A DNA stretch of 46,718 nucleotides from Chara braunii (lineage: Eukaryota > Streptophyta > Charophyceae > Charales > Characeae): the NCBI GenBank assembly GCA_003427395.1, contig BFEA01000008.1:5462723-5509440 (forward strand), written 5' to 3'. Positions 20,460-31,600 of the stretch are shown here, piece by piece (within the stretch, counting starts at the first letter, position 1; each line of letters opens with the position of its first letter). The position numbers and the translations under genes are program-made. The notes under the pieces were generated by a model, which saw only the letters and a program-made list of their open reading frames with translations, made no database searches and was not told the DNA's origin.

Positions 20460-22034
20460 CCGAGCGGGCAAACGCCCACGGAACAGTGACCTCAAGCCAA
20501 CAGGCTCGCCCGGCCCCCCTCCGTCCCGTTCCTGCCATCACGCTGCTACCGCCCTGATTCGAATTTTTTGGAACACGGGCGGCCAGCCGCCATTGTCAGC
20601 CATCACCCACTGGGCGCAGGTAGCTCACACATCACGTGCGAGCGCATGGCTTCGTCGTCCAACGTAACAATATCTCCTTCCGAACAGCCTACAAAGCCGC
20701 CACCGCCAACAAGGAAGACCCCAAGGAGGACGCACACTTCGTCACCGCAACACAAGGAACAACCACCACCTCTTCGTCTTCACCATCGCAACATCAGGAG
20801 CATCAGCCCGAGGATGAACACAGTACTCGAGAAGAACAAGCGCCCCTCGTCCTTCGCGTGTGCTTCGCCAGGAGTATCTGAAACGCACCGTAAGAGGACC
20901 TTCACAACAGCGAGGACAGCACCCCAGTGAAGACTCCGACTCCCTCTAACACTCGACCACCACCCAGCCTTCCTCTTCCGTTCCCTCCCCCCCCAACGCC
21001 CCCCGGCCCTCTTCTTCCCCCTCTCCCTCCCGCCCCCTCCCCCCCCAAGATCTCAACGCTCCATTTCAACCCCAACCCCAAACCCGATCAAGACTCATCC
21101 TCCTCCCCGAATCACACACACGCCCAAGACATGTCTAAAACTCCCCCATCACCAAAGCACAGCCTGAACCCCCGCCAACCTGCCACACGGCAGAGTTGAA
21201 CAACACCCCAACGCACCCATCTATCGTACCCCCACCCCCCTACCCTCCGTTTTCTAATCACCGATTCCCACGAAGCGCACGGACCTCCTACTCACCTACT
21301 CAACCTCCCGAACACGGACTCACCCACCCCCCCTCCTTCGCTGTCTCTCATCGCTGACATCCCCCAAACCTCTAACCGCTGATCTCCCCTCTCCCCCGGT
21401 GGCCCAAGCCCGCCCAGTGTCAATCTTGCGCTAGGCAAACCGTAGGGTTAGTTGCATCTCACAAGATACGCCCTCCACGTTGGCCAACTGTGAACAATAG
21501 CGCTCTCAGACAAACTTACATGCACAACAATCAGATGATTAGTACAGTGCGGACATAGATAAACTCTGTTAAAAAAAAAAAAAAAAAAAAAAAAGGAGGA
21601 AAGAAACAATAGTGCATACAACGTGACACAATGACAAGCATTTCGGGTACAATATAACTTTAAGTATAGAAAATTAGAACAAAAAACAGAGTAGTAGTAA
21701 TAGGTTAAAAGATAACCCAAAAGACGACCCCGACTAACCCCCCCCCCCCCCCCTTCCTCCCTCCCCTCTTCCTTGCCCGCTTCCTTACTCCCTTCCATAT
21801 CAAACGTATCTCCCTCTTCCCCCCCCCCCAAGCACAATCTACTTTCCATGTCCTTCTACTGCGTTCATAAACGCCTCTCACCCCACTAGATCGACCACCC
21901 ACATATTGAACGGAGTCCACCTGACTGCAGCCTTGCATTGAAAAAGGGAAAAGAAAAAAATCAGTGACATTCACGTAATCTAACTCCAAAAAAACTCAAA
22001 ACTCAAAAAAAAAAAAAAAAAAAAAAAAACCTTA
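20460..22034 (+). other. C-rich, repeat-poor DNA, possibly 5' part of the LINE
   Basis: Strong C and polypyrimidine bias, for example the tracts at 20987-21050 and 21738-21775, and a poly-A run at 21570-21593. Plus-strand frames encode Pro-rich sequence without recognisable domains. Because a LINE ORF1 lies just past the gap in the same orientation, this could be its 5' untranslated region or disordered N-terminus. The evidence is composition and position only. Confidence 0.3.
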
Positions 22035-22403
22035 NNNNNNNNNNNNNNNNNNNNNNNNNNNNNNNNNNNNNNNNNNNNNNNNNNNNNNNNNNNNNNNNNN
22101 NNNNNNNNNNNNNNNNNNNNNNNNNNNNNNNNNNNNNNNNNNNNNNNNNNNNNNNNNNNNNNNNNNNNNNNNNNNNNNNNNNNNNNNNNNNNNNNNNNNN
22201 NNNNNNNNNNNNNNNNNNNNNNNNNNNNNNNNNNNNNNNNNNNNNNNNNNNNNNNNNNNNNNNNNNNNNNNNNNNNNNNNNNNNNNNNNNNNNNNNNNNN
22301 NNNNNNNNNNNNNNNNNNNNNNNNNNNNNNNNNNNNNNNNNNNNNNNNNNNNNNNNNNNNNNNNNNNNNNNNNNNNNNNNNNNNNNNNNNNNNNNNNNNN
22401 NNN
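22035..22403. other. Assembly gap (369 N)
   Basis: Run of N bounded by poly-A on the left (22003-22030) and poly-C on the right (22404-22418). Homopolymers at both edges probably caused the gap. Open frames across it are meaningless. Confidence 0.99.
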
Positions 22404-22429
22404 CCCCCCCCCCCCCCCCATACCTCAAA

Positions 22430-24437
22430 CCCCGTATTCGAAGAGACCCCAGCTAGGAACCATGGCCTCGGCACCAACAATGATGACAACGTTCCAGCGC
22501 CGCTTCTCCACCGTGGTTCAAACCACCCCAAGTTCAACAAACGACAACTCCCCAAAACCAGACAGCTCCACAATCGACCACGAAAACCCTCAGATTCTTG
22601 CTGGAATCCCCACAGATCAAGGGCGAGAAAATCATCATAAAAGTCATGAATAACGGAATTGAGGAAGAAGTATCTGCATGGGGTTACCCCAAAGAAAAAC
22701 TGGCTGACACCAATGCAATGTACGAGAAACACGCACTAGTTTTCTCCTTCTCCAACACTGGAGCACGCCTCCCGGCAGTGGAGAAGAGGAAATGGTTGTC
22801 AAGAACAATTCAATCTCACGAGTCCATCAAAACCACAACAAACAAATTCTCGCTCTGACTGAGTTTTTTTTCTCTCGTGTGGTCGGGTGAGCGGGGGCAT
22901 CTGGGGTTTGTTCCTAGATGGCCTCTCTCTCTGCATCGGAAACAGATTGGGTTTGATTTCGTGGAAACCACCACGGTGTTGGATTTGTTATACTTCCAGA
23001 ATCGTTGTCATGGAGTCGCAGTCGGGTGACAAGAAGTCTGGAGTGGGGAGGATCCATTTCAGAATCTTGTTTGCTGGGTATTCCACCTCGAGCCGATCCT
23101 TGATGAGGGGGTGGCCTCTGATCAGTATCTTGTCAAATTGAACCTAAAATTGCTCGCGCAGCAGCCTCTGTTCATTCGAAGCGGCCGGCGAGATTTCTGC
23201 TTCCAGCACTGTCTGGGGCTTCCAGCGAGAGAGGGAGCAGACTGATCCATTGCAGTTCAACGTATCGTGTCCGTCGATCAGATGGGACGCCTGGTTGGCA
23301 TCCTTGAAGACTACCATCATCATGTTCCTGTATGTTGGTCGAGGTCGAAGAAGCCAAAGGCATTTGGTTCGTCAACGATCCAGAATATGATGGCTGAGTC
23401 TTTGCCAATACTATCCAGGATCCCATGTGGATCTGGACATAAAGTCACACGAGACCAGCAACCAAACAGCCAGACATCTTCCCCCCATCAGACAACAAAT
23501 GGTATGCGGTAGGAGCCAAAAAATTCACCGGCCTGCCAGGGAAATTTCACTTCGACCCATTGGTCGACCCCAGAGCGATCCAGGAAGAGAAAAAACATCA
23601 AGACCTGTTGTGGGATTTGGAATCAATTCGGCATCAAACTGCTGAATTATTCCAGAATCCAGAAGACGACAGCAAGCACCTCCAGAAAACAAGACAGATC
23701 ATAGAGGAACGGTNCCCNAAATCTGAAACCGCCTCAAGAGACAAGCCTCCCCTCAAAAAGAACACAGAGACAACAGGGTAGGTAAGAAGAAGAAACGTGA
23801 AACAAAACTTTCGGTGGATGAAGATCTCCATTCAGACCAATCAACAGGCATTCCCCCCACGGACGGAACAGTCAAGAGCTCAGATCCCAAAAACCAGGCG
23901 GGAATGAACATCTCTCCCAAGAAGAACGACCCAAACGGCGAAGCCAAAGAACAAGACACATCTCCCATCCCATGGCTGAGAGAATATCTGGAGAAATCAA
24001 AGTATGAAAGGGAGAAAGAATTCGACATCCGAGTGGCCTGTAGGAAACACATAGAAAAAACAGGCAAATCCGTCACAGGCAAACCCGCGGTGGCAGGCAT
24101 CCCACAGTCCAACAACTCTTTTGATCTGCTGCTGCAGCAAAAAAGCGAACTGTCAGAATTCAGCGCTTTCAGATATCACGAGAAAAAGAGGGAAAGGGTA
24201 GCAGGCTTCTCAGACTTGAACTCGGGACAGGAAACACAAACAGCAAGAGACTCAATAAGAGGCATGGCCCTGAAGAACTGGAAACCATCCAAGGGCAAGG
24301 AAAAGAAACTCAGGAAACCGTCGAATGATACCAAAGGTCAAAAAAGTAAGCAAAGACAAATCACACAAGAAATTGCGACGGTAGCAATAGGAACCGGACT
24401 GACGCTCCCCAGCATGGACACGGAGCCAGGGCCATAA
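22430..24437 (+). pseudogene. LINE (non-LTR retrotransposon) ORF1 with internal inversion
   Basis: ORF1 proteins of plant-type LINEs bind their RNA through an RRM-like domain and CCHC knuckles. The N-terminal part reads on the plus strand to 22858, with KGEKIIIKVMNNGIEEE and RKWLSRTIQSHESI. From about 22874 to 23453 the coding sense is on the minus strand: an RRM-like FKDANQASHLIDGHDTLNC and SLSRWKPQTVLEAEI, then LIKDRLEVEYPANKILKW, then a zinc knuckle CFRCRERGHLGTNPRC at 22944-22897. After 23453 the plus strand resumes (KWYAVGAKKFTGLPGKFHFD) and runs, with one frame change near two N bases at 23714 and 23718, to the stop at 24437, ending in a Lys-rich tail. No ORF2 endonuclease or reverse transcriptase follows. 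The inversion and several stops make it non-functional as assembled. Confidence 0.7.
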
Positions 24438-24448
24438 GGACCTGTTTA

Positions 24449-24482
24449 CTTAAAAAAAAAAAAAAAGAAAAAAAAAAAAAGA
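24449..24482 (+). repeat. Poly-A-rich tract after LINE ORF1
   Basis: Two A runs broken by single G residues, directly after the ORF1 stop. It may be the tail of a copy consisting of ORF1 alone, or an internal A-rich spacer. Confidence 0.6.
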
Positions 24483-24689
24483 AACCAAGCAGCATCATAC
24501 ACATGAGACCAGATAGTCGTGACCTCGAACCAAAAGCAGAATTGCATCATGAGTCCCACCAAATAATAGTACAGCAAAAGCTCATAAGTGACAATGTTCT
24601 AGTAGTCTCATCATCATCAACAAAGAACCAATGTCGACATCCTATCTGGCGCTCGGCGCCCAGACTACAAATGGCAGATCCTATCTAAC

Positions 24690-24775
24690 CTATCTACAAT
24701 GTCGCTGGTGACATCAACAGCTACACGGAGTACGAGCAGATCTCGGCCAATGCCGCTCGCTTCAAGCACCAGGTA
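24690..24775 (+). other. Possible exon-like fragment ending at a GTATGT donor
   Basis: The frame through 24697-24774 reads NVAGDINSYTEYEQISANAA followed by RFKHQ. It has well-behaved codon use and an immediate CAG|GTATGT splice-donor consensus at 24775. The sequence is more protein-like than its surroundings, but the family is not recognised. It may be a captured or duplicated exon piece; upstream and downstream partners were not found. Confidence 0.25.
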
Positions 24776-24984
24776 TGTCTCTTGTATCACTCACAACCTC
24801 GTTCCCCAACTCACAGATGCCACATGCACCCAAGGACCACCATGCGCCTCATTCAGCATACAGCAGCGCAGCTCGGCTATGGCTGCCTGCTCCTTCCAGT
24901 TCGCCCGTGAGCACGTGAGCGCTGGCCAGCGTTAGCGCAGCAGCACTTGCGCAGCATGCACTGGGGCTTATTGAGGCCCTGTGC

Positions 24985-25155
24985 CTCGCAGGAGGGGGAA
25001 GACGAGGAGGACGATAAGGAAATGGCGGCGTGGGGAGACCTCCTGCTGGCACTGGCGTGAAGCAACGTGTCTCGCAGGAGGGGGAAGACGAGGAGGACGA
25101 TAAGGAGATGCCCGCGTGGAGAGCCCTCCTGCTGGCACTGGCGTGAAGCAACGCC
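24985..25155 (+). repeat. Tandem duplication, 86-bp unit, two copies
   Basis: The unit starting CTCGCAGGAGGGGGAAGACG at 24985 recurs at 25071, nearly identical, ending in CTGGCACTGGCGTGAAGCAA. The surrounding minus-strand frames contain duplicated Ser/Pro-rich peptide only because of this repeat. Confidence 0.85.
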
Positions 25156-25199
25156 CAACATTGGCGCCAAAATCGTGCACGACGCAGGAAGCAGACCCA

Positions 25200-25475
25200 C
25201 AGCTGCAGATAAGACCTGGCTTTTTTTTCGGGGGGGGTGGCCTGGCTGTCGCACAAATCCAAAACTAAACAAAGCACCTGCTAGTGGGACTTCGCCCCCG
25301 GGCGGCTTGTTGGTACCACAGCCTCTCCCCCCCCCCAAAAAAAAAAAAAAAAAAAATGCTCCGAAAGTTGAAATTGACAAATTGTGCAACAGCTGCCATG
25401 GAATTCTATTGCCATGGAGTCTGAGGGCCCTGTTTTTTTTTTTTTTTTTGGGTCCAAAAAAAAAGGACCTGTTGT
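25200..25475. repeat. Homopolymer-rich stretch
   Basis: T8G8 near 25221, C10A20 at 25327-25356, T18 near 25433-25450 and A9 near 25457. Poly-C/poly-A junctions like this recur at 34263-34303. They are probably unreliable in length and explain several spurious frames. Confidence 0.7.
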
Positions 25476-26410
25476 TCCCTGCTTGCACAAGGTTTTGAGT
25501 CTCTTGGCCACTACTTCTGTTTTTCTTATCTTCGGATGATGAATTTTTTATAATTTCTGATTTATATTATTTTATAAAGTTTTTTGTTTTTTAATTGCAA
25601 TTTCAATATTGAATTACATCGTTCTTTGAATTTGGTTTGCTGACGTGTCGCGGCGACTTTAATGGTTGTTGCAGTTTCCTTGACACAAGCTGTGTGGAAT
25701 CTCTGGATGCCATCCACCTCTTGTGTCGCACTCCGCACAGGGATAAGATACTGGGACCGGGACTGGGACTGGGACTCAGGGAGCTGGGATTGGGACTGAG
25801 ACTCTCAGGCAGGAAGTTGGAAGCTGCAGGATGGGCAAGCGTAGCCGTGAAGATGAAAATGTGAAAGGTCATGTCGAAGGCTGGATCGTTGCTTCACGTG
25901 GTCTACACATGCATGTGTCATCATTGTATCCAATTATTGGATCTACGACGGTCAAGGTGTTTGCGCTTACGGTCGCGGTGGTGCTGCGATCGGAGGTGTG
26001 GCAATATCAGATAGATTGATTGAACATCAGAAAGGTTTGGCGGATGTCGGCACAGTGAAGAGATGAGAGCCAAGTGAGAGCCAAGTGTGCGGAATTCGTT
26101 AGCAGCCGAGAACAAACTCTCTGCTTCATCAACTTTGCATCGCAACTAGGGATCAAAGATGTCGGTTAAGAATGGGGTTGGCAAGATGAGCTGCCGCCAA
26201 CAAGCGTGCTGCTCCCATCCCAGCGCCTGAGCAACACTTGTTGTTTAACACAACTCGATGGTTTCGCAATTTGATGGACTCGACAATGCTAGTTAACACA
26301 ACTGGGTTAACGACCAGTTTGTCGGGCTGCAGACAAGCCACTAGCAGGCATAGCAGACTCTAGTAGGTGACTACTTTTTGTTTCTTTCTGAAACCAACAA
26401 GGCCAGACAC
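25475..26410. other. Unclassified DNA with a (GGGACT)n tract
   Basis: A short hexamer repeat, GGGACTGGGACTGGGACT and variants, lies at about 25748-25802. The rest is without recognised genes; short frames lack domains. From about 26280 GTTAAC motifs begin, leading into the minisatellite region. Confidence 0.35.
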
Positions 26411-26419
26411 GGTCTACTA

Positions 26420-26530
26420 GGGGGGGGGGGGGGGGGGATTTTTATGGGACCCCCCCCTGAGTAGGCCGCTCCATCTATTGGTGGTGGGGAGCAGAGCATG
26501 ACCTGCTGGAAAACGGGTCCAGTGTCCTGT
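26420..26530 (+). repeat. Poly-G tract and copy 3 of dispersed hairpin repeat
   Basis: A run of about 19 G at 26420-26438 is followed by GGGACCCCCCCC and, at 26468, by GCTCCATCTATTGGTGGTGG, then ACCTGCTGGAAAACGGGTCC. This is the same family as 1360 (minus) and 2685 (plus), and the most complete copy of the trailer. Confidence 0.6.
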
Positions 26531-26694
26531 GAGTACATGACTTAAAAGCTTGCTTGATTCAAGAGAGAAATTGAACTCCGGGTTTCGTGTAGTCGTCTTG
26601 TAAGCCTGCGATTGCATTCATGTGAGTTAAGGAGTGGGTTAACCACTTGGGCTGCACGCTCGCCACGGCCAGCAGCCAAAGCAGACTCTAGCTA

Positions 26695-26825
26695 ACTATC
26701 ATTTCCGTTAACAACTGGGTAAACAACTGGGTTGGGTTAACAACTGGGTTAACAACTGGGTTAACAACTGGGTTAACAACTGGGTTAACAACTGGGGTTA
26801 ACAACTGGGTTAACAAGTCGGACTG
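26695..26825 (+). repeat. GGGTTAACAACT 12-bp minisatellite
   Basis: About eight tandem units of GGGTTAACAACT, with one 13-bp variant carrying an extra G. Each contains the palindrome GTTAAC. Single diverged units continue outward to 27010. Confidence 0.9.
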
Positions 26826-27039
26826 CAGACAAGCTGCTAGCAGTTCAGCGAAGTAACTCTGGTTGATAACAACTTGTGTGTCAGGTAGCAACTGGATTAA
26901 CAAGTTTGGATGCAGAGAGAGAACGCGCTAGCAGTAGCAGACGAATCTAACCCTGGTTAACTACTCGGCATCACAACCGGGGGATCCACAATGTCTGTTG
27001 ACAACTGGGTTAACAAATGGGGGGGTCATAACTCACGTC

Positions 27040-27230
27040 AAACCACTAGTACCTTTGCCGTCCGGTTTCGACAAGTTTTAGCCTAGTCGTGAACTTTTAG
27101 GAGGCCGGGCCCGACAACGGCTGCCGTTGATAAATCTAATCGGCGACCGTCGTTTCGTTTCTTTTTGGGCCTCCTGAAAGGTCAGAGACCCACTCACTAT
27201 TTTCCGAACAGACAAAGGTACTAGTGGTTT
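27040..27230. mobile_element. MITE, AAACCAC family, copy 1
   Basis: Terminal inverted repeats AAACCACTAGTACCTTTG and CAAAGGTACTAGTGGTTT are perfect over 18 bases. The 191-bp body is non-coding. It shares internal sequence (CGTTGATAA and CGTTTCGTTTCTTTTTGGGC-like phrases) with the element at 28261. No target duplication is evident because another element abuts it on the right. Confidence 0.75.
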
Positions 27231-27452
27231 AAACCACCACTACCTCCGAGCTTCTTTTCGCCGAGGCGGAGTAGGACTGCGTGCCAAGCTTTGGAGAAGC
27301 GCCAGGGTTACCTTTTCTCTTTTGTTCTTTTTGTGTGGCGCCACCAGCCGTTTTGGTCCCATGGGGTGCCCCAGCCTCCGACGATTGCGGTATAGGTTAT
27401 TATGCTTTCAATTTAGACTTCGCCTGTGAGAAAGGTAGTGCCGGGTTGGTTT
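27231..27452. mobile_element. MITE, AAACCAC family, copy 2 (abutting copy 1)
   Basis: It begins AAACCACCACTACCT and ends AGGTAGTGCCGGGTTGGTTT, an imperfect inverted pair. Its left end touches the right end of copy 1 with no spacer, which suggests insertion into a terminal repeat or formation of a composite. Confidence 0.6.
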
Positions 27453-27621
27453 AACTCCTTAGCAGCAGTCAACACTCCTTAGAAGCTTAAGATTGGCGTT
27501 TCTAAGTACAAAAAAAGCCAATCGTTAGTGGGTGGGTCAGATCGGATCGACAGGCAACTCGGGCGGAGAAATCAGTCAGTCCCGGGTTGGCAACTCGGGC
27601 GGAGTAATAGCTCGGTCCAAC

Positions 27622-27730
27622 AGGTGAGGTTAACAGGGGTTAACAAGGGTTAACAGGGGTTAACAGGGGTTAACAGCGGTTAACAAGGGTTAACAAGGGT
27701 TAACAAGGGTTAAGAAGGGTTAACAATCAA
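27622..27730 (+). repeat. GGGTTAACAA/GGGTTAACAG 10-bp minisatellite
   Basis: About ten units of GGGTTAACA[A/G] in tandem, with single substitutions. It shares the GTTAAC core with the 12-bp array at 26695 but differs in period. The region 26150-28260 as a whole is unusually dense in GGTTAA. Confidence 0.9.
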
Positions 27731-28260
27731 CTCAGACGAACTGCTTAGCTTGACAGGTGCTGTGAATAAACAACTCACTGGTTACTAACTCAGGGTAACA
27801 GGAGAACAAGGACCCAATTTAGGGAAAAAAAACGGGTAAGAGGAGGTGGTCTGTGGCATGAGTGTGTCATGCCTTTTGACAATGTGGTCACGCTTCGAGA
27901 GTAACCTCGGCTACATTGTTAATTTTCAGTTATATGTCAGGGTAAGATTTCTGGTTAACAGCTCGGATTGAAACGCGCAAGTCATGTAAATGCCTCCGGC
28001 AATCAGCTGAGGTTAAAAGGTCCCACCTTAGGGGTGTAGGTTAAGAACAGCCAGTTAACAAATCAGATCTACAGTGCTGTTGCACAAACATTGAGATGGT
28101 TAAGTTGTTTGGACAAATGGTTAAGTAACTAGTAGTTACTAGTTACTAGTTAGTACAACTGAAAAAAATGAACATTTAGATTATTATTCTTATGTTACAT
28201 CATGGGTAGAGAATACTAGAGATGGTTAAGTAGTTAGTGCAGCTGAGTGTAATGATGGTT
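27730..28260 (+). other. Diffuse GGTTAA-rich DNA
   Basis: Non-coding. It includes TAACTAGTAGTTACTAGTTACTAG near 28126-28150 and a repeated phrase GTTAAGTAGTTAGTGCAGCTGA at about 28224, which recurs after the next MITE at about 28445. Confidence 0.4.
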
Positions 28261-28446
28261 AAACCACGAGTACACGGCCCCAGCCTTGCAGTCCGGAACT
28301 TGTTGTCACAAGAAAACAAGCGAGGCCGAAATGTCAAACGCTGGGCCCGCCGTTGATAAGTTCGATCGACGGCCCCGTTTTTGTTTCACGCCTCCAGAAT
28401 TTGAGGTGTCAGACCCGCGGCGCAGGTGCCCATGTGCTGGTGGTTT
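28261..28446. mobile_element. MITE, AAACCAC family, copy 3
   Basis: It begins AAACCACGAGTAC and ends GTGCTGGTGGTTT. The body shares GCCGTTGATAAGTTCGATCG-like and CCTCCAGAATTT-like phrases with copy 1. It splits a local repeat, because TTAAGTAGTTAGTGCAGCTG occurs on both sides. Confidence 0.65.
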
Positions 28447-28686
28447 AAGTAGTTAGTGCAGCTGAGTGTAGTGATGGTTAAGTAGCTTGTCCAGCTGAGT
28501 GTAATAGCAGTAAATGAATCCCTCCGACGCCCTCATGGGTCTGCTTTACCTTCTCTCTTTCTTAACAAGGGTTCAAACTCAGACCTAGTGCTGAATTTAT
28601 TTCCCCCTTGCTAAGTGGTTTGTGGCACTTTGTGCATATTGTCTATACGCCAATCATTAGTCTCTTGCAAATTGGCTTCGGTGAGC

Positions 28687-31600
28687 ATGGAGAAAAAGGA
28701 TGAATGCGATAATTTTGCACCGTCTTGTACTGCCAAGTCTGACCACTCTGACCACTCGAAGAAAAACTATGGATCGGGGAAAAAGTGTGGATCGCCGAGG
28801 GATCTGGTTAATGAACCTGCTGTTGCTGACAGATTCGACACGGTCGTCGACAGCACCTCTGTGGTTCGTGTGGAATCTGCGTCAATCCACTTGCCGCACA
28901 CAGGCCAGAGCGGTACTGCATCATCTGTTAGCTGCACTCAGCAATGCAGTGAACATTCAGAGAACACGCCTGCGGCAGCGTTGAACGTGGGCGCAAAGCG
29001 ACGAGGAGGGATGGCGGCTGAGGGGTCGACACCTGGCAGTGGAATTGAGGGACCAAGGAGTCTCACAGAAGCAGTGAAACGACTAGACGTTGTATCAGAT
29101 GATGGAGGTAATTTCGCGTGTACCTCAACAGATGCGAGAGGGGTAGGCAGTGTGGACCAGGGATTACCCTCCGTGCCTACCACTCCTCGTAGCGGAGCTG
29201 CCAGAGGAGCCGAGCAGGCTGTGGACGAGAAGGTGCTTGGCAACGAGCTTTCAGCCTCGTATTACCGGTCCGTTGTTCCCAAAGATGGATTTCACACATG
29301 GGCCAGGCCTCAGCTCATACCTCGGAACCTTCACAGATCAGTTGTGCATGTGGAGAGCACTGCTCACAGCGCTGCTCTTGATGCCACTGCTACTGATAGT
29401 AGTGGCTCAACTAATACTAGTGGACCTGTCGAGGAGCATGCCACCAAACGTTCGTATTCAATGTCTGCATTATGGAGTGATATGGTTCATGCAAGACGGC
29501 AGCATGTGTATCGTGCCCGAGACGGAGGCGACGTTTATTCTTCACATCGCACTGACGTTGTCCGGGACTCAGCCCAGCAGACGGTATCTCCTCCTTGTGT
29601 CAGCCAACCTTCAAGCTCGGGGGCTTCGAAGCCTCAAGTAGACGGAAATTGCCGCGAACTAGTAACACAACAGAGGAAAAAAGGGTCGTATCGCAACCTT
29701 GTTGCGAGTATACGGACTGGCGAAACGCCACGATCTCCCATGGGGGTGCTGCCTGTGAGGCCAAATGACAATCATGGCAACACAGGTCTCCCTTCTCACA
29801 CGCAGGGTATAGGTACGGCTGATCGGGTTACCACAGTGGGTGCTGGAGCTGAGGAGCCTTATGCCGAAGGAACACGGTTAGTTGCCAGGGTTGCGGATGC
29901 TCAAGTGAGGGACCCCGTGGCGGTGAATAAGTTGTTATCGTCGACCAACAAGGTGGTGGAGGGGTTGATCCGAATTCAGAGCTGGTGGAAATCGCGTCCA
30001 AGGCAGGGCAGCCCAACGATTGAAGATGCAATTGTGAGTGTGGCAGATAATCCAGAGGCAGCTCGGTCCCGCGTGTATACGCCATGCTGCAACGAGATCG
30101 TCATTGATAGCTTGGATACCGAACGGAAAAAGCGCCATGCCAGTGAGCCTGGTCGCATGGGCGAGCATAGGTTGACCAGCAACAGCCACAAGAATGAGAG
30201 ACGTGTTCCTCTTGCAGATTTACCGCCAGGATCAGCAGGACCAGAAGGTCTGTCAGCATATGCAGTGCCGGCAGCATCGGAAACATCGGCTGCGTCAGCA
30301 GCAGGTTTGCATGAAGGAGCTGGAGGTGGTGGCTATGGGGCTCCACTCTCGCCGTGCTCGGCGGAGTGGCTTCCTCCTCGTCCTCGCCGCAATAGTCGTG
30401 GTAGCCCCTTGACGCGTTCGAAGGACCCTGTAGGACGGTTCATATGCACACCATCTCCGCGAGGGATGACGTCTCCTTGCTCCTTTCATAGTTGTGCTAG
30501 CTGGTCAGCTAGCAGCCCATGGAACTACATGAGTGATGGCGTAGAAACATCCGATGCACGACGATCAGACGAGGGGACATCACGGTATCTGTCCATATCA
30601 CCCTCTAGCGAAATCCGAGCCTCTGCTCGACTGCAAACACAGTCTGTGCCACCCTCTGGGGAACTCCAGGTATCAGGTCAGCAACAGTCCGGAGCTAGAA
30701 CCCCATCGCGTGCTGGGCAACTGCAGCCCGGGACTTCATTCCATGCTGCTTCCACTCATCAACGGCCTGGAACTCCGTTGCGTGCTGCTTCTGGACCCTT
30801 CTCTGGGCCCCTCTCTGGACCACTTTCTGGACCCCTCTCCGGACCCGTCTCTGGACCCGTCTCTGGATCTCTCTCTGGTGTCCTGTCTTGGAAGTCAGAT
30901 GTCGATACTTGTAACCTCAACGTGAATGAACACTCCAACGGTCTTTTTTTGCCCGGAGGACACCCTTTGGATTGCGAGTCGTCTTTCAGTGCAAGTAGCA
31001 GTCTTTCTGTCCTGAAAAACACAGCTGCTGATCCTGCGGCTGAAATGGCCAGTCATTTGAAGAGCCCTAGTGAATGTTTGGAGGGAAGGCATTCCGACGC
31101 TGCTATCCCGCCGGAATTCCGGCTGGATACAAGTGGATCCCATAGCCGAAGACCTAGGTCCCGATCAGTTAGTCATCAGAGACCGCGTGCAAGCGCAATG
31201 GCATCGTGCAGTCCCTTCATTAGCAAGTCGGAGCGATTACATGCGTACGCGCCACTGGTCGGCAACCAGCAGGAAGACAGTGGCAGCAAGGACACGTTGA
31301 GGAGAAGCCGTAGTTTGCCACGTGCAGCAAGGGCTGAACAGCGCCTGCAACAGAATGTGACTCCCTCAAAGGAGGGGCGGGCCATGGGCCCACTACGAGA
31401 CGACTTTGGAGTGGGGAGACAGATGTCACTCGGAACCATTGGTGGGGGGAGCCAGTGCAAACATCGAACGGAATGCCATAGTGTTCAGGAGCAATTGGCG
31501 TCAACAGACCATCTACATCTCATTGCCATGGCCGTTCCATGTGAGCGCAAGTGTCAGGAAAATCTCCGTGTTCCCTCTGCAGTGTCAGTGGAAGTATGCA

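Noticed and set aside
20568-21199. Pro-rich plus-strand frames as host genes
   Set aside because: Low-complexity C-rich DNA, no domain; more likely LINE 5' sequence.
21980-22732. Minus-strand frames across the N gap
   Set aside because: Mostly undetermined residues; the real coding sense nearby is plus-strand LINE ORF1.
26695-26825. Telomeric repeat
   Set aside because: GGGTTAACAACT contains GGGTTA by chance but has a 12-bp period and differs from plant TTTAGGG.
29150-29641. Overlapping frames inside exon 1 of the RING-CH gene
   Set aside because: Shadows of the 1,120-codon frame, without domains.
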